Shown here in pieces: positions 1 through 7,978 of a stretch of DNA of 64,000 nucleotides (position 1 is the first letter of the stretch; every line of letters begins with the position of its first letter). The notes under the pieces were generated by a model. The model worked only from the letters and a program-made list of their open reading frames with translations, had not been told where the DNA came from and searched no databases. The position numbers were made by a program, and so were the translations under genes. The stretch comes from UBA1081 sp964495345 (lineage in GTDB: Bacteria > Bacillota > Clostridia > Oscillospirales > Acutalibacteraceae), in the NCBI GenBank assembly GCA_964495345.1, contig CAZBVV010000001.1, positions 1-64,000 on the forward strand, in the 5' to 3' direction.

Positions 1-80
1 AAATGAGTAGTTGTACTGTTAATCATTTCATTTTTACAATCAAAACATTTCAAAAGTTCTGTATTTAATTCATTAATCAT
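1..80 (-). CDS. Possible 5' end of a truncated small protein
   Basis: An open frame begins at an ATG at position 80 on the minus strand and runs off the window edge without a stop. The 26 visible residues include a CFDC (CxxC) pair that could be the start of a zinc ribbon. No good ribosome binding site precedes the ATG, and only 80 bases are visible, so this may be chance. It lies downstream of tmk in the same direction and could be the next gene of that operon. Confidence 0.25.
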   Translation of the reverse strand, partial: MINELNTELLKCFDCKNEMINSTTTH

Positions 81-115
81 AACACATCAAAAAATAAAAT
101 CAATATAAACAGTTC

Positions 116-133
116 AAAAGGCGGAGCCTTTTT
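116..133 (-). terminator. Weak hairpin downstream of tmk
   Basis: A seven-base-pair stem (AAAAGGC / GCCTTTT) with a GGA loop lies just after the tmk stop codon. Read on the minus strand it ends in a short T-rich stretch, so it could be a weak terminator. The stem is short, so confidence is low. The bases from about 136 to 175 are an AT-rich quasi-repeat built on CATTACTCA/TTCATTACTAA motifs. Confidence 0.35.
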
Positions 134-167
134 CCACCATTACTCACTGTTCATTACTAATTGCTCA

Positions 168-797
168 TTAATAAATCGTATTTACCGCATTTTCAATCTT
201 TTCTGCAACTTCATCAATCGTGCCGTCTGCGTTAATAACAACGATATTCTCGCTCTCTTTAAGGGATTCAAGGCAGTTGTAGAAACGCTTTCTTATGCTT
301 GTAAGATAATCCTGTGTTTCGTAAATTTCTATCTGGTCTGCCGTTCTGTTTGCATAAATTCGTTCCATGCTCTTTTCCGGCGTAAGGTCAAGAAAAATGC
401 ACAGGTCGGGTTTTCTTATATCCTCACAGCCTAAATTAAGAGTTTTAAGCCACTCCATGCCCACGTCAACACCCTGATAGGCAAGTGTCGAATAATAATA
501 TCTGTCGCAAAGTACCGTTTCACCTTTGTCAATATGCATATTTATACCGTCTGCATCATTAACGTTATGGTCTATTCGGTCTGCTGTAAAAAGAAGAGCA
601 AGCTCGCTTTTCGTACATTTTTTCGCTCCTGACAAAATCTCTCTGCACTTTCTGCCGTACTCACCGTTTGTAGGCTCTGCATGAGTAACCACGCTCATTC
701 CTTTTTCTCTGAGCTTTGCCGCAAGAATCTTTGTCTGAGTGGTTTTACCCGAGCCGTCAAGACCTTCTATTACTATAAATTTTCCTTTAGAGAACAT
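168..797 (-). CDS. tmk: Thymidylate kinase
   Basis: The 209-residue product phosphorylates dTMP to dTDP in the cytoplasm, an essential step of dTTP synthesis. The P-loop GLDGSGKTT lies at about residues 12-20, the DR(Y) motif with YYYSTLAYQG follows near residue 100, and the length is normal for the family. It is the last clear gene of a minus-strand operon (zapA-dut-dnaD-dnaC-rsmA-tmk) and starts four bases after the rsmA stop. Pairing with dut in the same operon groups two dTTP-supply enzymes with replication loaders. Nothing odd is seen in the motifs. Confidence 0.95.
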   Translation of the reverse strand: MFSKGKFIVIEGLDGSGKTTQTKILAAKLREKGMSVVTHAEPTNGEYGRKCREILSGAKKCTKSELALLFTADRIDHNVNDADGINMHIDKGETVLCDRYYYSTLAYQGVDVGMEWLKTLNLGCEDIRKPDLCIFLDLTPEKSMERIYANRTADQIEIYETQDYLTSIRKRFYNCLESLKESENIVVINADGTIDEVAEKIENAVNTIY

Positions 798-801
798 ACT
801 A

Positions 802-1665
802 TCACCTTAACTTATATAATTCTTCGCTCAATGTGTAAAGCTGTTCCATCGTCAGCTTTTCTGCTCTGACATTTGAAGCAAGTGATGCGTTTAAAAGAGC
901 CGTGTTAATTTTATCCTTCGTCATACCCAATCCCGATGACAAGCCGTTTGCGGCAGTCTTTCGTCTTTGTGAAAAAGCCGCTTTTACAACGCTGAAAAAG
1001 AACTTTTCATCAGTAGGCTTAAATTCGGGTTCATCTCTTACAGTAAGCTTTATAACTTCGCTGTCAACGTTGGGTGATGGCATAAATGATTCTCTGGGAA
1101 CAAAAAACAATTCTTCCGCTTCTGCATAAAAATTCACCGCAACGGAAACTGCACCTGCATCCCTTGAACCCACAGTAGCACACAAACGCTCCCCTGCCTC
1201 TTTCTGCACCATAACGGTGATTGTATTTATAGGCAATCTGCTTTCAAGCAAAAGCATAATTATGGGCGATGTTATGTAATACGGCAGATTTGCACACACG
1301 CATATATCCTTGCAATCAGCAAAAGAATCAGCAAACAGCTTGTGCAAATCAACTTTCATTACATCCGCATTGATAACCTCAACGTTATCAAAATCTGCAA
1401 GAGTATCATCAAGCACGGGAATAAGTCTTGTATCGAGTTCAAGAGCAACCACTTTTTTTGCTTTTTTTGCAATTTCCTGTGTTAAAACTCCCACACCCGG
1501 ACCGATTTCAAGAACTCCCGTTTCATCTGTTATACCCGATTTTTCAACAATCATCGGGCAAACGTCAGGGTCAATAATAAAATTCTGACCGAGAGCTTTT
1601 GAAAAAGAGAACCCGTTTTTGGACATTATTCTTTTAATTGTGTTTATATCCGTCAAATTATACAT
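802..1665 (-). CDS. rsmA: 16S rRNA (adenine1518/1519-N6)-dimethyltransferase
   Basis: This 287-residue SAM-dependent enzyme dimethylates two adjacent adenines in the 3' hairpin of 16S rRNA (KsgA family). The FSKALGQNFI N-terminal signature is seen at about residues 20-29, the SAM motif VLEIGPGVGVLT near 51-62, the acidic ribose-binding ALELD near 74, and the catalytic NLPYYITSPI at about 126-135. It lies one base downstream of the dnaC-like gene and just upstream of tmk, so the three are almost certainly co-transcribed. Confidence 0.95.
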   Translation of the reverse strand: MYNLTDINTIKRIMSKNGFSFSKALGQNFIIDPDVCPMIVEKSGITDETGVLEIGPGVGVLTQEIAKKAKKVVALELDTRLIPVLDDTLADFDNVEVINADVMKVDLHKLFADSFADCKDICVCANLPYYITSPIIMLLLESRLPINTITVMVQKEAGERLCATVGSRDAGAVSVAVNFYAEAEELFFVPRESFMPSPNVDSEVIKLTVRDEPEFKPTDEKFFFSVVKAAFSQRRKTAANGLSSGLGMTKDKINTALLNASLASNVRAEKLTMEQLYTLSEELYKLR

Positions 1666-1666
1666 A

Positions 1667-2635
1667 TCAAAATCCTAATTTCTGCTGTCTTACGTCGTTA
1701 CCTTTGAAATTAAGCAAAACAAATTCACCTATAATTCTTGATGTAATTCGTCTTGAATACTTACTTTCAAGCTCCTTCACCTTAAGATTTGTGCTGATAA
1801 CGGTAGGTCTTGAAGCAAGAAGCCTTGTGGTAATTATGTTATTTAAAGTTGCCGTTGTAAAATTGGTGGTAAACTCAGCACCCAAATCGTCAAGAATAAG
1901 CAAATCACACTCAAGAAGCATTTTTTCCGTCGTTCCGTCGGGATTGTCCGACCTGCCGAAATGCTCCTTTTCAACTGCGGAAAACAGATTCTGAACCGAA
2001 CCGTAAACCACTCCGTAGCCTTTTTTCAGCACCTCACCTGCAATAGCAAGTGAAAGATGTGTTTTTCCCAGACCTGTTTCACCGAACATAAGCAAGCTGT
2101 TTGCCGTGCTGTCAAAAGATTGAGCGTAATTTTTACAAAAGTCAAAATTTCTTGACATCAAATCGTAAATTTCGCTGTTATGCCTGTAATATTTTAAATC
2201 AAAATCACTAAAAGTTGAAATCTGCAAGGGTGATTCACCGCAAAGCTGTTCATATGAAAGATTGCGAAGTAAATCAATATGGCATTTACACAGCTTGCCG
2301 TTAAAAATCCCGGTATCGGAACAAACCGAGCAAGTATATACAGGGTCAAGCTCGTTTTCGCTGTAACCGGCAGAAATAAGAATTTCTTTGATTTCCGCCT
2401 GAGCCTGAAGGTTCTCATTTTTAAGATTTTCTATGTATTCTGCCGTTTTTTCACCCATGCCTATAACCTTTAACAGACCGTAAGCCGATTGACGCATTTT
2501 ACCCTCAAGCTCCAATATACGGGGATATTCTGCGGCAATTTTATCATGTCGGCGAACAGCCTTTTCCTCTGCCGTCATTTTCCTTTCGGAAATTTTTTCG
2601 GCAGCAAGGCGGTAAATTTTTTCACTGTATGCCAT
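1667..2635 (-). CDS. dnaC: DnaC/DnaI-family replicative helicase loader
   Basis: The 322-residue ATPase is of the DnaC/DnaI type, which loads the replicative helicase at origins. The C-terminal half has Walker A GETGLGKTH (about residues 185-193), Walker B LLILDDLGAEF, and an arginine-rich SRRITSRI stretch. The N-terminal half has a cysteine cluster, CSVCSDTG followed by CKCH, matching the zinc-binding region known in DnaI. It follows the DnaD-domain gene by three bases, which gives the loader and its partner together as in other Firmicutes. The symbol dnaI would be equally suitable. Confidence 0.9.
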   Translation of the reverse strand: MAYSEKIYRLAAEKISERKMTAEEKAVRRHDKIAAEYPRILELEGKMRQSAYGLLKVIGMGEKTAEYIENLKNENLQAQAEIKEILISAGYSENELDPVYTCSVCSDTGIFNGKLCKCHIDLLRNLSYEQLCGESPLQISTFSDFDLKYYRHNSEIYDLMSRNFDFCKNYAQSFDSTANSLLMFGETGLGKTHLSLAIAGEVLKKGYGVVYGSVQNLFSAVEKEHFGRSDNPDGTTEKMLLECDLLILDDLGAEFTTNFTTATLNNIITTRLLASRPTVISTNLKVKELESKYSRRITSRIIGEFVLLNFKGNDVRQQKLGF

Positions 2636-2638
2636 AGC

Positions 2639-3700
2639 TTACTGTCCTTTCTTTGTTTTTGTGGGGTCAATGGCAAGACTTCGCTTTAATGCAAGCTCAA
2701 TATCGTATGAAGGTCCATCGTCATCTGATGATGCCTTGGGGGTTGACGGCTTGGACTTTTTGTCCGTTTTCTGCCCTGCAAACGCCGCTTCTGCATCAAA
2801 AACATCCTGAGGCGTTTTGTGTCCGCTTTCAAACCATGATTTGAGTATACCGTTCATATATCCGAAATTGATATTACCTTTTTTCTCGACTGTTTTTTCA
2901 TATGAAAGTGAAATCATATCACAGCCAAAGCCGTAATCGTTAACCCAGATTTCAAGAAACTGCACCTGTTTTGAGGTGGGACGGGGATTCTCCACACCCG
3001 TTACCTGTTTAAATTCTGTCCACAGTCTGTTTGATTTTTCAAGCCTTGCGATTTTTTCGCTTGCTTTTTCAAAGGTATCAATTCCCAAATCCGACCATTC
3101 TGCACCAACCTTCATTATGTACGAGAGAGAACCCTGTTTGCCTACGGTTTTTGCGTAATTACATATCATCAGAATAACCTCTACGGGCAAGCCGTGGTGG
3201 TCGTGCATAATCAGAAGTGAGGATTGAACGTCATAGCCGAGAGTTCTGCCGAAGATCTCCTGTGCTTCTGCGTACATGGAACGTACCTTATCGGATTCTT
3301 CCATTCGTCTTGCAATATCTTTAAGTGAAGGCTTAACCAGTACGGGCTTTGAATGCTTCGGAGCATCCTCTTTAATTTCGGGAACGTGAGGTGTCTGCAC
3401 CTCTTTTTCCGCTACGGTGCGTGGAACAAAACTCTCCGTCACGGGAACAACCGGTGCTTTTTCACCGTCTTTGAGTACAACTCCCGCCTCAACCCAATAA
3501 AGCATTGAGTCGTCAATTTCGTCGGCAGGTATACCCGTATCTCTTGAAATAACTGAGATATCCCAGATTGCGGCAGGATTTCTGTAAAGCCATAAAAGAA
3601 CTTTCAACTGAGCTTTACCTGCCATACGAAGATGCTTGTCTGCTACATCCGTCGGTATAAAAAAAGCCGATGACAATGAAATGGGATTTATTTTATACAT
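2639..3700 (-). CDS. dnaD: DnaD-domain replication initiation protein
   Basis: The 353-residue protein has an N-terminal winged-helix-like segment (about residues 25-75, with the LKVLLWLYRNP start). It then has two DnaD/DnaB2-type helical modules, one around residues 145-205 and one around 245-310; the second ends in YMNGILKSWFESG, the YxxxI-x-W signature of the family. Such proteins remodel origin DNA and recruit helicase and loader. The linker (about 80-130) is charged and proline-rich, and the C-terminus is a lysine/serine-rich tail. The position directly before the loader gene supports the call. Confidence 0.88.
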   Translation of the reverse strand: MYKINPISLSSAFFIPTDVADKHLRMAGKAQLKVLLWLYRNPAAIWDISVISRDTGIPADEIDDSMLYWVEAGVVLKDGEKAPVVPVTESFVPRTVAEKEVQTPHVPEIKEDAPKHSKPVLVKPSLKDIARRMEESDKVRSMYAEAQEIFGRTLGYDVQSSLLIMHDHHGLPVEVILMICNYAKTVGKQGSLSYIMKVGAEWSDLGIDTFEKASEKIARLEKSNRLWTEFKQVTGVENPRPTSKQVQFLEIWVNDYGFGCDMISLSYEKTVEKKGNINFGYMNGILKSWFESGHKTPQDVFDAEAAFAGQKTDKKSKPSTPKASSDDDGPSYDIELALKRSLAIDPTKTKKGQ

Positions 3701-3709
3701 ATTTACCTC

Positions 3710-4153
3710 TTACTGTCTGCCTGATGAACCAAATCCGCCTGCACCTCTGTCAGTGTTATCAAGCTCATCGCACACTTCAATTTCGGGAATTGCTACGGGC
3801 ATAATCAACATCTGAGCAATACGCTCACCCGGTTCAACCGTATAAGGAGTATCAAACTGATTTACGAGTCCTACGATAATTTCACCTCTGTAATCACTGT
3901 CCACAACGCCTACGCAATTTGCGGGGGCAAGTCCGTGATTTACGGAAAGTCCGCTTCTTGCAAAAATAAATGCACCGTACTCTGCGGAGGGTAAAGCTAT
4001 GGCAATCCCCGTAGGAAATTTTACACATTCGTGAGGCATCACCGTAACAGCCTTGTTTGTACAGGCATACAAATCCATGCCCGCACTGCCTGTTGTAGCT
4101 CTTTTGGGTAATACCGCATTTTCACGAAGCAATTTTATTTTTAAATTTTCCAT
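3710..4153 (-). CDS. dut: dUTP diphosphatase
   Basis: This 147-residue trimeric dUTPase hydrolyses dUTP to dUMP and pyrophosphate, keeping uracil out of DNA and feeding thymidylate synthesis. All conserved motifs are visible: AGMDLYA, ARSGL, the catalytic GVVDSDYRGEI, the GERIAQ strand, and the C-terminal P-loop-like GAGGFGSSG that closes the active site. The gene sits one base after zapA and nine bases before dnaD in the minus-strand operon. Confidence 0.96.
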   Translation of the reverse strand: MENLKIKLLRENAVLPKRATTGSAGMDLYACTNKAVTVMPHECVKFPTGIAIALPSAEYGAFIFARSGLSVNHGLAPANCVGVVDSDYRGEIIVGLVNQFDTPYTVEPGERIAQMLIMPVAIPEIEVCDELDNTDRGAGGFGSSGRQ

Positions 4154-4154
4154 A

Positions 4155-4469
4155 TCAGTTCTCCGGATTCTTTTTTAATTTTGCATTCTCTCGCTTTAAA
4201 AGGTCACGTTCCGCCTTTGCCTGTGCCGCATCTGCAAGATATTCTTTAAGCTGAGCTTTAAGAGATTCAATTTCTGCACTCTGTTTTGCGGCTGTATCCG
4301 CATATTCAAGAAGAGCAATTACGGTTGCCTGTGAGGGAGCAACGCCTTTCATCATAATGCCTCTGACCGTTTCGTCTGCCTGAGCCGCAACGGATATTGC
4401 GTACTCGGGGTCGTTATCCGTTACAAGTGAATAAGGTGTACCTGCAATATTTACAGTAATCTTTTCCAT
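4155..4469 (-). CDS. zapA: ZapA-like cell division protein
   Basis: The 104-residue protein starts with a beta-rich ZapA-type head (KITVNIAGTPYSLVTDNDPEY) and continues into a long coiled coil from about residue 55 to the end. ZapA cross-links FtsZ filaments and stabilises the division ring. The gene is first in the operon; an AGGATGG ribosome site precedes its ATG. The C-terminal coiled coil is heptad-rich with many Ala, Glu and Lys. The identification rests on the short head, so a generic coiled-coil protein is the main alternative. Confidence 0.82.
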   Translation of the reverse strand: MEKITVNIAGTPYSLVTDNDPEYAISVAAQADETVRGIMMKGVAPSQATVIALLEYADTAAKQSAEIESLKAQLKEYLADAAQAKAERDLLKRENAKLKKNPEN

Positions 4470-4509
4470 ATCTGCACCATCCTAATAATTAATTTCCGTA
4501 ATCAAAATT

Positions 4510-4538
4510 ATTATATATCTTTTTCTTTCAACTTTCAA
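4510..4538 (-). promoter_or_regulatory. Sigma-A type promoter of the zapA operon
   Basis: On the minus strand TTGAAA (4538-4533) and a perfect TATAAT (4515-4510) are separated by 17 bases, about 40 bases upstream of the zapA ATG. It faces away from the promoter of the von Willebrand A gene, giving a divergent control region of about 200 bases. Confidence 0.75.
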
Positions 4539-4593
4539 CCTTAATTTCAATATTTTTAAATTGTAAATTTTTATTTTTTTACATCCGATAATA

Positions 4594-4621
4594 TTGACAT
4601 ATTAACAAATTATGTTATAAT
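4594..4621 (+). promoter_or_regulatory. Sigma-A type promoter of the VWA gene
   Basis: A perfect TTGACA (4594-4599) and TATAAT (4616-4621) are spaced by 16 bases. The start codon of the downstream gene is at 4676 and is preceded by GGAGGT, so a leader of roughly 45 bases is expected. Confidence 0.8.
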
Positions 4622-4675
4622 TACGGTATAGTCAATTAATATGACTGATTATATCCGAATACGGAGGTATTTATT

Positions 4676-5866
4676 ATGAAAAAATCTTTTAGCAAGATTA
4701 TATCCGTTATTATGGCTTTAATGCTTGCCGTTTCAACAATGGTTTGTATATCATTTACGGCATCTGCAAAAGTTGACGGATGCAACTGCCCCTGTTGTGA
4801 ACTTGCGTCCGGCACAGGCACAGGTACAAGCTCGGCAGACAACGGAATCAGAGACATATATCTCGTTCTTGACATTTCCGGCAGTATGAGTGGTACACCT
4901 ATTGCAAAGCTCAAGGAAGCTGCAAAAACATTCTGCGAAATGATGCTCAATCCCGCAGCAGGCGATAATAGAATTGCTATCGTTACTTACGCAACAACTG
5001 TTGCATCTTATTCGTTCTCAAACGATATTGATGAGCTTAACGCAGTAATTGACGCTATCGTTGCAAAGGGCAGCACAAACATGTACGACGCACTTATGAA
5101 AGTTAAGGAAATTGATTCCAAATACAGCAGAGACGATGCTACAAAGCACGTTGTCGTTATGGCTGACGGTCTCCCCAACGAGAGTGCAACTCTTACAGTA
5201 GGCAAATACACAAGCCAGGACAGCTCAATGTATTACAAACACGGTAACGCCGTTTATTCGGTAGCTTCCGGTATGTGGTATGATTACGAAATCTACTCAA
5301 TCGGTTTCTTCCACAATATCGGCGGCAACCAGCTTAAGTTCGGCAAAGTTCTTATGAACGATATTCAGAATGCTCTTTATCTTGAAGTTTTTGATCCCGA
5401 TGAGCTTGTAAGTGCATTTACAGGCGTTGCAGACAGCATGGTTGGCTGTATCTGCGAGCCCGGTTGTACCTGCGGTGACGATTACGGCTGTTGCGAATGC
5501 TGTACGGCAGGTCCTTGTACAAACGTTGATGCAAACGGTATGTGCAACTGCGACAATGAGTGCCTTTGCGGTGAAAACTGCACCTGCGGACCGAACTGTA
5601 AATGCGATACACCTGCTTGCAATAATTCAAATCCCGACGAAAACGGTAACTGTAACTGCAGTGTAAACTGCACTTGCGGACCGGACTGTGACTGTGGAGA
5701 AAACTGCAAATGCTGCGTCAACAATCTCAACGGAAATGACAGTTCTGATGACAAGGATCAGAACTCTATCCCCCAGACGGGTGATTCCGCTACAGGTATT
5801 GCTGTTTCCGCAATCATGATGCTTGCCGGTATTGCATTTGTTGCATCAAAAAAGCGTGAAGACTGA
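4676..5866 (+). CDS. Secreted von Willebrand A protein with cysteine-rich region and sortase-type signal
   Basis: The 396-residue protein has a signal peptide (about 1-32) and then a VWA domain (about 58-240) with an intact MIDAS DxSxS at D66-S68-S70. A cysteine-dense segment (about 258-347) follows with 27 cysteines, mostly as CxC and CGxxC units. The C-terminus is SIPQTGD (364-370), a hydrophobic helix and KKRED, the layout of a cell-wall sorting signal with Ile in place of Leu of LPXTG. VWA domains bind ligands through a metal ion; the cysteine region may bind metal or be disulfide-rich. A GGAGGT site precedes the ATG. Two class B sortases follow 1 kb downstream, but the signal is more class A-like. 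The specific function is unknown. Confidence 0.85.
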   Translation: MKKSFSKIISVIMALMLAVSTMVCISFTASAKVDGCNCPCCELASGTGTGTSSADNGIRDIYLVLDISGSMSGTPIAKLKEAAKTFCEMMLNPAAGDNRIAIVTYATTVASYSFSNDIDELNAVIDAIVAKGSTNMYDALMKVKEIDSKYSRDDATKHVVVMADGLPNESATLTVGKYTSQDSSMYYKHGNAVYSVASGMWYDYEIYSIGFFHNIGGNQLKFGKVLMNDIQNALYLEVFDPDELVSAFTGVADSMVGCICEPGCTCGDDYGCCECCTAGPCTNVDANGMCNCDNECLCGENCTCGPNCKCDTPACNNSNPDENGNCNCSVNCTCGPDCDCGENCKCCVNNLNGNDSSDDKDQNSIPQTGDSATGIAVSAIMMLAGIAFVASKKRED

Positions 5867-5888
5867 TAATCTGAATTGAATAACTATC

Positions 5889-5920
5889 AGGAGCTGTAAA
5901 AAAATACAGCTCCTTCTTTT
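5889..5920 (+). terminator. Intrinsic terminator after the VWA gene
   Basis: A ten-base-pair stem, AGGAGCTGTA / TACAGCTCCT, with an A-rich loop is followed by TTCTTTT. The same stem core (GGAGCTGT/ACAGCTCC) is used again after hom at 15241. Confidence 0.9.
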
Positions 5921-5946
5921 AGGGGATAGGAAAAAATGCGTAGATG

Positions 5947-6031
5947 AATAAACCTCACAAAAATCAAGCGTTAGCTTGGTTTTTGCTTTGCCCGAAGGCG
6001 TACAAAGGTACGTCGAGCGGTGAAGTTTATT
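5947..6031 (+). repeat. Palindromic multi-hairpin intergenic element
   Basis: A 12-base inverted repeat with one mismatch (AATAAACCTCAC at 5947-5958 against GTGAAGTTTATT at 6020-6031) encloses at least two smaller hairpins: AAAATCAAGC/GCTTGGTTTT around a GTTA loop, and CGTAC/GTACG around AAAG. It has no coding potential that I trust. It may be a dispersed MITE/REP-like repeat or a structured RNA; it lies between two terminators. Confidence 0.6.
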
Positions 6032-6108
6032 TATAGCAAAAACATATTTTTACTACAACTTATATTTTTTGTTGTTTTTTTAATTATAAAAAAATTAAAA
6101 CTCTTTGT

Positions 6109-6140
6109 GTGTAGCCGTTTTTGCGGTCTACACTTTTTTT
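6109..6140 (+). terminator. Intrinsic terminator in the 5.9-6.3 kb gap
   Basis: GTGTAGCCG and CGGTCTACAC pair around a TTTTTG loop, with a single unpaired base, and are followed by seven T residues. No protein gene ends here, so it would terminate read-through from upstream or a transcript covering the palindromic element at 5947-6031. Confidence 0.7.
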
Positions 6141-6208
6141 ACATTCCCTTTTCGTGCAACTTAACAAAAATTTTACTTAATTGTATATATTTCTTTTTAA
6201 ATTTACAC

Positions 6209-6238
6209 TTGTACTTTGTAATACAATTATGGTATACT
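6209..6238 (+). promoter_or_regulatory. Probable promoter of the pncC-sortase cluster
   Basis: TTGTAC (6209-6214) and TATACT (6233-6238) are spaced by 18 bases, about 50 bases before the start of the next gene. The match is moderate; it is the only good candidate in this gap. Confidence 0.55.
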
Positions 6239-6289
6239 ATATCATGTATATTTTTAATAATCTGATAATATATGAAAGAGTGATTATTG

Positions 6290-6772
6290 ATGGACACTGC
6301 GGCTGAGAAAACAGTAAAGCTCCTGCTTGACAAAAAGCTGAAAATCGCTGTTGCAGAGTCCTGCACAGGCGGACTTATTGCTAAGCTTATTACGGATGTC
6401 AGCGGTGCATCGTCTGTGTTTGAGTGCGGAGTCGTTTCCTACGCAAACTCAATCAAGCATTCACTCTTAGGTGTTTCCGAAATAACGCTTGACACATTCG
6501 GAGCTGTCAGCGAAGAAACTGTCAGGGAAATGTCAGCAGGTGTACAAAGATTATCCGGTGCAGATATCACCGTTGCAGTAAGCGGAATAGCAGGTCCTAC
6601 GTCGGATTCAACAAGTAAACCTGTGGGGCTTATCTGGCTGGCTGTTTATTACAAAGGAAACACCTTTACAAAAAAACTCGAAAATAAATTTACCGAAAAC
6701 ATAAGAGAAAACAACAGGAATTCTGCGGCAAAAGAAGCTTTTGAGCTTGTTTACAGTATTCTTACAGATTGA
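6290..6772 (+). CDS. pncC: CinA C-terminal domain protein (nicotinamide-nucleotide amidase family)
   Basis: The product of about 160 residues is the stand-alone C-terminal domain of CinA, which in characterised members deamidates NMN to NaMN for pyridine nucleotide recycling. Conserved elements are AESCTGGLIA, VVSYANSIK, GAVSEETVREM and VSGIAGPTSDS followed by KPVGLIW. I chose the ATG at 6290 rather than the overlapping TTG at 6287 because GAAAGAG lies at a better distance. It precedes two sortase genes by 16 bases. A degenerate full-length CinA relative follows at 9612, which is unusual. Confidence 0.9.
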   Translation: MDTAAEKTVKLLLDKKLKIAVAESCTGGLIAKLITDVSGASSVFECGVVSYANSIKHSLLGVSEITLDTFGAVSEETVREMSAGVQRLSGADITVAVSGIAGPTSDSTSKPVGLIWLAVYYKGNTFTKKLENKFTENIRENNRNSAAKEAFELVYSILTD

Positions 6773-6788
6773 AAAGGCGGTGTAAATC

Positions 6789-7949
6789 ATGGATGAAATA
6801 AACAACGGCACCACACCACAATCCACCCCGAAGCCAACAGTAGCAAAAATTAAAAATAATTCTTCCGATATTCCAAAAACCGATACGGCTGTAACCGAAA
6901 ATGAAAATCTTTTCGCATCGGTTTATATGAGTCAAAAGAATGGTGATGCCGCCGAAAAGGCAGAACCGCCAAAAACGGAAATATCTTCAACTGCCGAAAA
7001 AAAAGATACCGACAAAGAAAAGCAGTTCAAAATAATTTTTATTGCATTAATTGTTCTTGCGGCGGTGATTTTTGCTATCTCCTGCGTATTCCTAATCTTA
7101 GGATTATTCAAGGATGACGGGCAGGAAACTGACGGCGAACAGCTATATTCAACAGTCAGTGCTCAAATTTCATCTCCGTTCAGCATTGACCACATTTATT
7201 CCGATTCATACCCCGAAAGTATGCAGGAACAGTTTAAACAGCTTTACGACCAGAATCCGCAGATTGCAGGCTGGATAACAGTACCGGGAACAAGCATTGA
7301 TATGCCCGTTTATAAAGCGAGCAACAATTCATACTATTTAAAAACAGACAACTACCACGTTTACAACAAATACGGAGTTGCATTTCTTGATATGTACTCA
7401 AACATTAAAAATCTGAGCAAAAACACGGTTATCTATGCTCACAATTTTGATAACGGCTTGATTTTTGACGAGCTTCATAACTATGCAAATCCCGAATTTT
7501 TTATTGAAAATCCCGTTATCGAGTACAATTCCATTTACGATAATTACAAGTGGAAAGTTATTGCCGCATTCTACACAAACGGCGACACAACGGGTGATAA
7601 CGGCTATCTGTTCTACTATATCGCAACGGAAATGGGCGAAAACAGCTTTATGGCGTTCTACGACGAGCTTCAGCAAAGAAGCCTTATTCACACGGGTGTG
7701 GACGTTCAACCAACTGACAAAATTTTAACACTTTCCACCTGTACCTATTTCTTTGATAAAAACGGTGCAAAGCAAAACGCCCGATTTGCCGTTGTTGCAA
7801 GGCTTATACGTGAGGGCGAAAGTGAAGAAATCGACCCAAGCCTTGTTACGGTAAACGAAAATGTGCGTTATCCTCAGCTTTATTACGATGTATTCGGCGG
7901 CACAAATCCCTATAAAAATGCATCAAAGTGGGAAGCGTCAAACTATTAA
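6789..7949 (+). CDS. Class B sortase (first of a tandem pair)
   Basis: The 386-residue membrane transpeptidase has a cytoplasmic N-terminus of about 80 residues rich in Lys, Thr and Pro, one membrane helix (about 81-107), and an extracellular sortase domain (about 145-345). The catalytic triad is visible as H218 (IYAHNF), C318 in TLSTC and R332 in the ARFAVVARL strand. The GWITVPGT start and GDNGYLF segment are typical of class B. Sortases cleave a C-terminal signal and link the protein to peptidoglycan or to another protein. The gene follows pncC by 16 bases with a GGCGGTG ribosome site and is co-directional with a second sortase. Confidence 0.92.
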   Translation: MDEINNGTTPQSTPKPTVAKIKNNSSDIPKTDTAVTENENLFASVYMSQKNGDAAEKAEPPKTEISSTAEKKDTDKEKQFKIIFIALIVLAAVIFAISCVFLILGLFKDDGQETDGEQLYSTVSAQISSPFSIDHIYSDSYPESMQEQFKQLYDQNPQIAGWITVPGTSIDMPVYKASNNSYYLKTDNYHVYNKYGVAFLDMYSNIKNLSKNTVIYAHNFDNGLIFDELHNYANPEFFIENPVIEYNSIYDNYKWKVIAAFYTNGDTTGDNGYLFYYIATEMGENSFMAFYDELQQRSLIHTGVDVQPTDKILTLSTCTYFFDKNGAKQNARFAVVARLIREGESEEIDPSLVTVNENVRYPQLYYDVFGGTNPYKNASKWEASNY

Positions 7950-7978
7950 ATTAAATCTTTATGAAGGGAGAAACGAAA

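Noticed and set aside
5412..5754. Several open frames opposite or within the cysteine-rich region
   Set aside because: They are shadows of the biased cysteine codons of the VWA gene and lack start signals.
6020..6265. An 81-residue hydrophobic frame in the 5.9-6.3 kb gap
   Set aside because: It runs through the hairpin element and a terminator, has no ribosome site and is made only of AT-rich codons.
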